The notes beneath the pieces are model-generated. The model worked only from the letters and a program-made list of their open reading frames with translations, was not told the DNA's origin and made no database searches. From Bradyrhizobium algeriense (GTDB lineage: Bacteria > Pseudomonadota > Alphaproteobacteria > Rhizobiales > Xanthobacteraceae), in the NCBI RefSeq assembly GCF_036924595.1, contig NZ_JAZHRV010000001.1:6413501-6477500 (forward strand): DNA of 64,000 nucleotides, written 5' to 3'. Within the stretch, counting starts at the first letter, position 1; every line of letters starts with the position of its first letter. This document shows positions 60,606 to 64,000 of the stretch, piece after piece. The position numbers and the translations under genes are program-made.

Positions 60606-61433
60606 ATGTTGCGATCGCTTAACGTAGTCCTTGCTGTCGCCCTCGCCTTGCTTGGTTCGCTGATCGTCCCGGCGTCCGCCCAGCAGCAGCCCTTGCGCAG
60701 CGAGTGCCTCGCGATGGCGAACGCCTCGCCGCTCGCCGTGCCCGTCAGCCTTCGCCGCACGGCCGCCAAGACCGAAGAGGTCGCGATCACCTATGTCGGG
60801 CATTCCACCTATTACATCGACACGCCCGGCGGCGTGCGGATCGCGACCGACTTCAACGGCGCCTACCGGACCGGCAGGCTGCCCGACGTCGTCACCATGA
60901 ATCGCGCACACTCGACCCACTACACGCTGTTTCCCGATCCAAAGATTCCGCACGTTCTGCATGGCTGGGGCGAGAATGGCCAGGCCGCGCATGTCTCAAC
61001 GCGCGTCGGCGACGTCTATATCCGTAACGTCCCCACCGACATCCGCCGCTACTATGGCGAGGGCTCCGGCGCGATGATCAAGGACGGCAATTCGATCTTC
61101 ATCTTCGAGGTCGCCGGCCTCTGCATCGGCCATCTCGGACACCTGCACCACAAGCTCGACGAGACGCATTTCGCGGCGATAGGCCGGCTCGACATCCTGA
61201 TGGTGCCGATCGACGGCACCTATACGATGTCGCTCGACGGCGTCTCCGAGATCACCAAGCGCCTGCGCTCCTCCATCGTGCTGCCGATGCATCGCTTCGC
61301 CACCCCGCTCGACGAATTCATGCGGCTGATCGGCCAGCAATTCGTCATCGACCAGCGGACCGAGCGGACACTGAAGATATCGCGGGACACGCTGCCGGGC
61401 ACGCCGACGGTGATCATTCTGGAAGGGGTTTGA
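60606..61433 (+). CDS. secreted metallo-beta-lactamase fold (L-ascorbate lactonase-like) protein
   Basis: A 275-residue exported protein. The signal peptide is residues about 1-25 (LLGSLIVPASAQ). The MBL fold is the UlaG-like subtype: VGHSTYYIDTPGGVRIATDFNG, then MNRAHSTHYTLF in place of the usual HxHxDH, CIGHLGHLHH and the late LPMHRF histidine. The usual HxHxDH is not intact, so metal ligation differs from classical lactamases. ATG 60606 is the third in-frame choice and fits the signal peptide. Confidence 0.8.
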   Translation: MLRSLNVVLAVALALLGSLIVPASAQQQPLRSECLAMANASPLAVPVSLRRTAAKTEEVAITYVGHSTYYIDTPGGVRIATDFNGAYRTGRLPDVVTMNRAHSTHYTLFPDPKIPHVLHGWGENGQAAHVSTRVGDVYIRNVPTDIRRYYGEGSGAMIKDGNSIFIFEVAGLCIGHLGHLHHKLDETHFAAIGRLDILMVPIDGTYTMSLDGVSEITKRLRSSIVLPMHRFATPLDEFMRLIGQQFVIDQRTERTLKISRDTLPGTPTVIILEGV

Positions 61434-61457
61434 TACGCGGGCGCGAAAGCCTGCCAC

Positions 61458-61535
61458 CGTCATTGCGAGCGCGGCGAAGCAATCCATAGTGCAGCAAGCG
61501 GAGCGATGGATTGCTTCGCTGCGCTCGCAATGACG
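61458..61535. repeat. interspersed palindromic repeat (GTCATTGCGAGCG family)
   Basis: CCGTCATTGCGAGCGCGGCG ... GCGCTCGCAATGACG with GAAGCAATCCAT and ATGGATTGCTTC inside. Its ATG in ATGGATTGC lies in frame with the next gene and would give a false N-terminal extension. Confidence 0.88.
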
Positions 61536-61565
61536 AATAACAACAATCCGCAAGGGGAGAGAAAC

Positions 61566-62567
61566 TTGAGCGCACCTTCGCAGCGACTGGTCGAGAGCAA
61601 CGGCATCCGTCTCAACATCGCCGAGCAGGGCGAGGGGCCGCCGGTGATCCTGTGTCACGGATTCCCGGAGTCCTGGTATTCCTGGCGCCATCAACTCACC
61701 GCGCTGGCCGCCGCCGGCTTCCACGCCGTCGCTCCTGATATGCGCGGCTACGGCAAGAGCGACCGGCCGGAGGCAATCGATCAATACACGATGTTCCATC
61801 TGATCGGTGATATGGTGGGGTTGCTCGATGCGCTCGAAGCGCCGACCGCAATTATCGTCGGCCACGACTGGGGTGCGCATATCGCCTGGCAAGCGGCACG
61901 CCTGCGCCCCGACCGCTTCCGCGCCGTTGCGAGCCTCAGCGTACCGCTTCGGCCGCGTGGCCCGGCGCGCCCGACCAGCGTGATGCCACAGACCGCGGAC
62001 GCGCAATTCTACCAGCTGTACTTCCAGCAGCCCGGCGTAGCAGAGGCCGAGATGGAGCGAGACCCACGGACCACCCTGCTCAGCTCGCTTTACGGCATAT
62101 CGGGTAAAGGCGCCGCGGCATTCCGCGCGGCCATAGCCCGCGGCGATAACACAGGAACCCCCGGCATGGTGCCGCGCAACGGCAGTTGGTTGCGGGAACC
62201 GACGTTGCCGCCGGAATTGCCTGCGTGGCTCACCGACGCGGACATCGATTTCTATGCCGGCGAATTCAGGCGCACCGGCTTCCGCGGTCCGCTCAACTAT
62301 TATCGCAACCTCGACCGCAATTGGGAGTTGATGGCGGCATTTGCGGGCGCCACGGTGAAGGTCCCGGCGCTCTTTATCGCCGGCGACCATGACATGGTGA
62401 TGGCCGCTCCACCCGGCATGGACCAGCATCTCGTCAACCTCAGGCAGTTCGTCCCGACGCTGCGTGACGTACTGATACTGCCCGGCTGCGGACACTGGAC
62501 CCAGCAGGAACGCCCGAGCGAAGTTAATGCCGCGATCATCGATTTCATCCGTGGCCTGCCGGGCTGA
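61566..62567 (+). CDS. epoxide hydrolase-like alpha/beta hydrolase
   Basis: A 333-residue alpha/beta hydrolase. Oxyanion motif CHGFPESWYSWRHQ, nucleophile GHDWGAH (Asp) and the His in GCGHWTQQE are all visible, and the lid contains Tyr residues (NYYRNLDRNW) that position the epoxide in soluble epoxide hydrolases. Start TTG 61566 is preferred with AAGGGGAGAG upstream; the ATG at 61506 lies within a repeat. It is followed by an amidohydrolase gene on the same strand. Confidence 0.9.
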   Translation: MSAPSQRLVESNGIRLNIAEQGEGPPVILCHGFPESWYSWRHQLTALAAAGFHAVAPDMRGYGKSDRPEAIDQYTMFHLIGDMVGLLDALEAPTAIIVGHDWGAHIAWQAARLRPDRFRAVASLSVPLRPRGPARPTSVMPQTADAQFYQLYFQQPGVAEAEMERDPRTTLLSSLYGISGKGAAAFRAAIARGDNTGTPGMVPRNGSWLREPTLPPELPAWLTDADIDFYAGEFRRTGFRGPLNYYRNLDRNWELMAAFAGATVKVPALFIAGDHDMVMAAPPGMDQHLVNLRQFVPTLRDVLILPGCGHWTQQERPSEVNAAIIDFIRGLPG

Positions 62568-62629
62568 AGCTTTCGCGAACGGAAGGTCACGCCAACAATA
62601 ATCCAAGAAAATCCAGGGGAGCGAAATCC

Positions 62630-63682
62630 ATGGCCGCCAGCACTGCACCCGCCTCGAAGAGCGGGCTCTACGCCGATCCGCGCGAGGACTGGCTCGCGCA
62701 ATATACCGAAGAGATCATCGATCCCGCCCGCCCAATCGTCGATCCGCATCACCATCTCTGGGACCGCGGCGGCTTGCGTTACATGATCGAGGAGATGGCC
62801 GCCGACATCGCCTCCGGCCACAACATCGTCGCCACCGTCTACGTCGACTGCCGCTCGATGTATCGTGCGCGCGGCCCTGAGGCGTTCCGCCCCGTCGGCG
62901 AGGTCGAGTTCGCCAATGGCGTGGCGGCGATGGCCGCGAGCGGCGCCTACGGCAAGGCCGCGATCTGCGCCGGCATCGTCAGCCACGTCAATTTGCTGCT
63001 CGGCGACGGCGCGAAAGTCGTGCTGGAGGCGGAGATCGTTGCCGGCAACGGCCGCTTCCGCGGCATTCGGCACTCGGCGGCGTGGGATGCCGACCCCAAT
63101 GTCGCCGGCATGTATGCCACACGGCCGAAAGGACTATTGCTCGACAGCACCTTCCGCAAAGGCTTCGCCTGCCTCGCGCCACTGGGCTTGAGCTTCGACG
63201 CCTGGCTGTTTCATCCGCAGATCGGCGAACTCACCGATCTCGCACGCGCCTTTCCGGACACCAAAATCGTGCTCGATCATTGCGGCGGGCCGATCGGTAT
63301 CGGCAGCTATGCCGGGCGGCGCGAGGAAATCTTCCCGGTGTGGAAGGCCTCGATCCAGCAAATCGCCAAATGTGAAAACGTCGTCGTCAAGCTCGGCGGG
63401 CTCGCGATGAGCCTGCTTGGCTATGACTTCCACCTGCGCCCGAAGCCGCCGTCTTCGGAGGAGGCGGCTACCGCGTGGCGTCCCTATATCGAAACCTGCA
63501 TCGAGGCGTTTGGTCCCGATCGATGCATGTTCGAAAGCAATTTTCCACCGGATAAAGGCCAGTGCAGCTATCAGGTGATCTTCAACGCCTTCAAACGGCT
63601 GGCCACGCAATATAGCGAAGCGGAGAAGACGGCGCTGTTCTCCAGGACGGCGACGGAATTTTACAAGCTGAAGCTTGAGTGA
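62630..63682 (+). CDS. amidohydrolase (COG3618, L-fuconolactonase-like TIM barrel)
   Basis: A 350-residue metal-dependent hydrolase. Landmarks are VDPHHHLWDRGG (metal ligands, residues about 41-51), VLDHCGGPIGIG in the middle and MFESNFPPDKG at the C-terminus. The family contains sugar lactonases, PDC hydrolase-like LigI enzymes and related proteins, so a lactone or C-C/C-O hydrolysis is more likely than amide cleavage. It is 63 bp downstream of the epoxide hydrolase-like gene and probably co-transcribed. Confidence 0.88.
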   Translation: MAASTAPASKSGLYADPREDWLAQYTEEIIDPARPIVDPHHHLWDRGGLRYMIEEMAADIASGHNIVATVYVDCRSMYRARGPEAFRPVGEVEFANGVAAMAASGAYGKAAICAGIVSHVNLLLGDGAKVVLEAEIVAGNGRFRGIRHSAAWDADPNVAGMYATRPKGLLLDSTFRKGFACLAPLGLSFDAWLFHPQIGELTDLARAFPDTKIVLDHCGGPIGIGSYAGRREEIFPVWKASIQQIAKCENVVVKLGGLAMSLLGYDFHLRPKPPSSEEAATAWRPYIETCIEAFGPDRCMFESNFPPDKGQCSYQVIFNAFKRLATQYSEAEKTALFSRTATEFYKLKLE

Positions 63683-63707
63683 TCGCGGCCCGCGTGGGGC
63701 CGCGACC

Positions 63708-64000
63708 TCACGCCCACTCGCCTTTGCGGAACACCGGCACGCGGCGTCCGTCAGCGTGAATGCCGTCGATGTCTGTCTCGGCCGAGCCGATCATCCAGTC
63801 GATGTGAATGAGGCTCTTGTTGCCGCCCTGCGCCGCGATCTGTTGCGGCGTCAGCTTGTCGCCGCCGACGAAGCATTTCGAGTAGCATTGACCGAGCGCG
63901 ATATGGGAGGCGGCGTTCTCGTCGAACAGGGTGTTGAAGAACAGCAGCCCGCTCTTGGAGATCGGCGAGGAATGCGGCACCAGCGCCACTTCGCCGAGGC
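63708..64000 (-). CDS. M29 family aminopeptidase, C-terminal part (5' end cut by window edge)
   Basis: The open frame extends past the right edge. The visible 97 residues match the C-terminus of aminopeptidase T/PepS-type metallopeptidases: AASHIALGQCY (metal-binding His), GGDKLTPQQIAAQGGNKSLIHIDWMIGS (His and Asp ligands) and the terminal GRRVPVFRKGEWA. It is a cytoplasmic two-metal aminopeptidase that releases N-terminal residues. Convergent with the amidohydrolase gene, 25 bp apart. Confidence 0.9.
   Translation of the reverse strand, partial: LGEVALVPHSSPISKSGLLFFNTLFDENAASHIALGQCYSKCFVGGDKLTPQQIAAQGGNKSLIHIDWMIGSAETDIDGIHADGRRVPVFRKGEWA

Noticed and set aside
61506..61565. N-terminal extension of the epoxide hydrolase-like protein
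   Set aside because: The first 20 codons lie in an interspersed repeat; TTG 61566 has a strong ribosome-binding site.

Overview
The window is high-GC, densely packed chromosomal DNA of the Bradyrhizobium / Rhodopseudomonas type (Alphaproteobacteria, Nitrobacteraceae). This is inferred from gene content (LivKHMGF and peptide ABC transporters, Bug-type binding protein, PQQ dehydrogenase, CoA-ester and amidohydrolase genes, DUF1127 and GlsB small proteins) and from several families of interspersed palindromic repeats that fill most gaps. No rRNA, tRNA, CRISPR array, phage or plasmid backbone was seen. One IS110-family element is present.

Layout. 1-4.6 kb: acyl-CoA dehydrogenase (cut by the left edge), an SDR with Phe at the catalytic Tyr position, enoyl-CoA hydratase, NTF2-like protein, GNAT, DUF1127. 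4.7-9.5 kb: LysR regulator, tcuA, a secreted esterase and tcuB, a tricarballylate-type catabolic locus. 9.5-14.6 kb: repeat-rich DNA with small secreted or hypothetical proteins, a DedA/VTT membrane protein and a TPR protein. 14.9-18.1 kb: a coupled operon of two amidohydrolases and a Rieske ferredoxin, then a CinA C-terminal domain protein. 18.1-19.8 kb: IS110 element with a probable bridge-RNA leader. 19.9-26.6 kb: VOC protein, type I secretion ABC/HlyD pair, thioesterase divergent from a LysR gene, small proteins.

26.8-36.2 kb: a peptide/opine-type ABC transporter operon with an amidase and a tiny AtzG/GatC-like subunit embedded between its two ATPase genes. It is divergent from a second binding-protein gene, and both promoters carry good sigma-54 -24/-12 elements. 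This points to RpoN-controlled uptake and hydrolysis of an amide or peptide nitrogen source.

36.3-46.3 kb: small secreted proteins, then a giant (1708 aa) FecR/VCBS-type repeat surface protein in one transcription unit with a CHASE2 adenylate/guanylate cyclase, divergent from a LapG-like periplasmic cysteine protease. I consider this the most interesting module: it resembles a Lap adhesin-release system with a cyclase where the c-di-GMP receptor LapD would be expected. 46.5-48.8 kb: PQQ quinohemoprotein dehydrogenase.

49-56 kb: livHMGF operon followed by a fatty-acyl/aryl-CoA ligase and livK. 56-58.4 kb: ABC-2 type exporter pair. 58.4-64 kb: Bug-type binding protein, two epoxide-hydrolase-like alpha/beta hydrolases, a secreted MBL-fold protein, an amidohydrolase, and an M29 aminopeptidase cut by the right edge.
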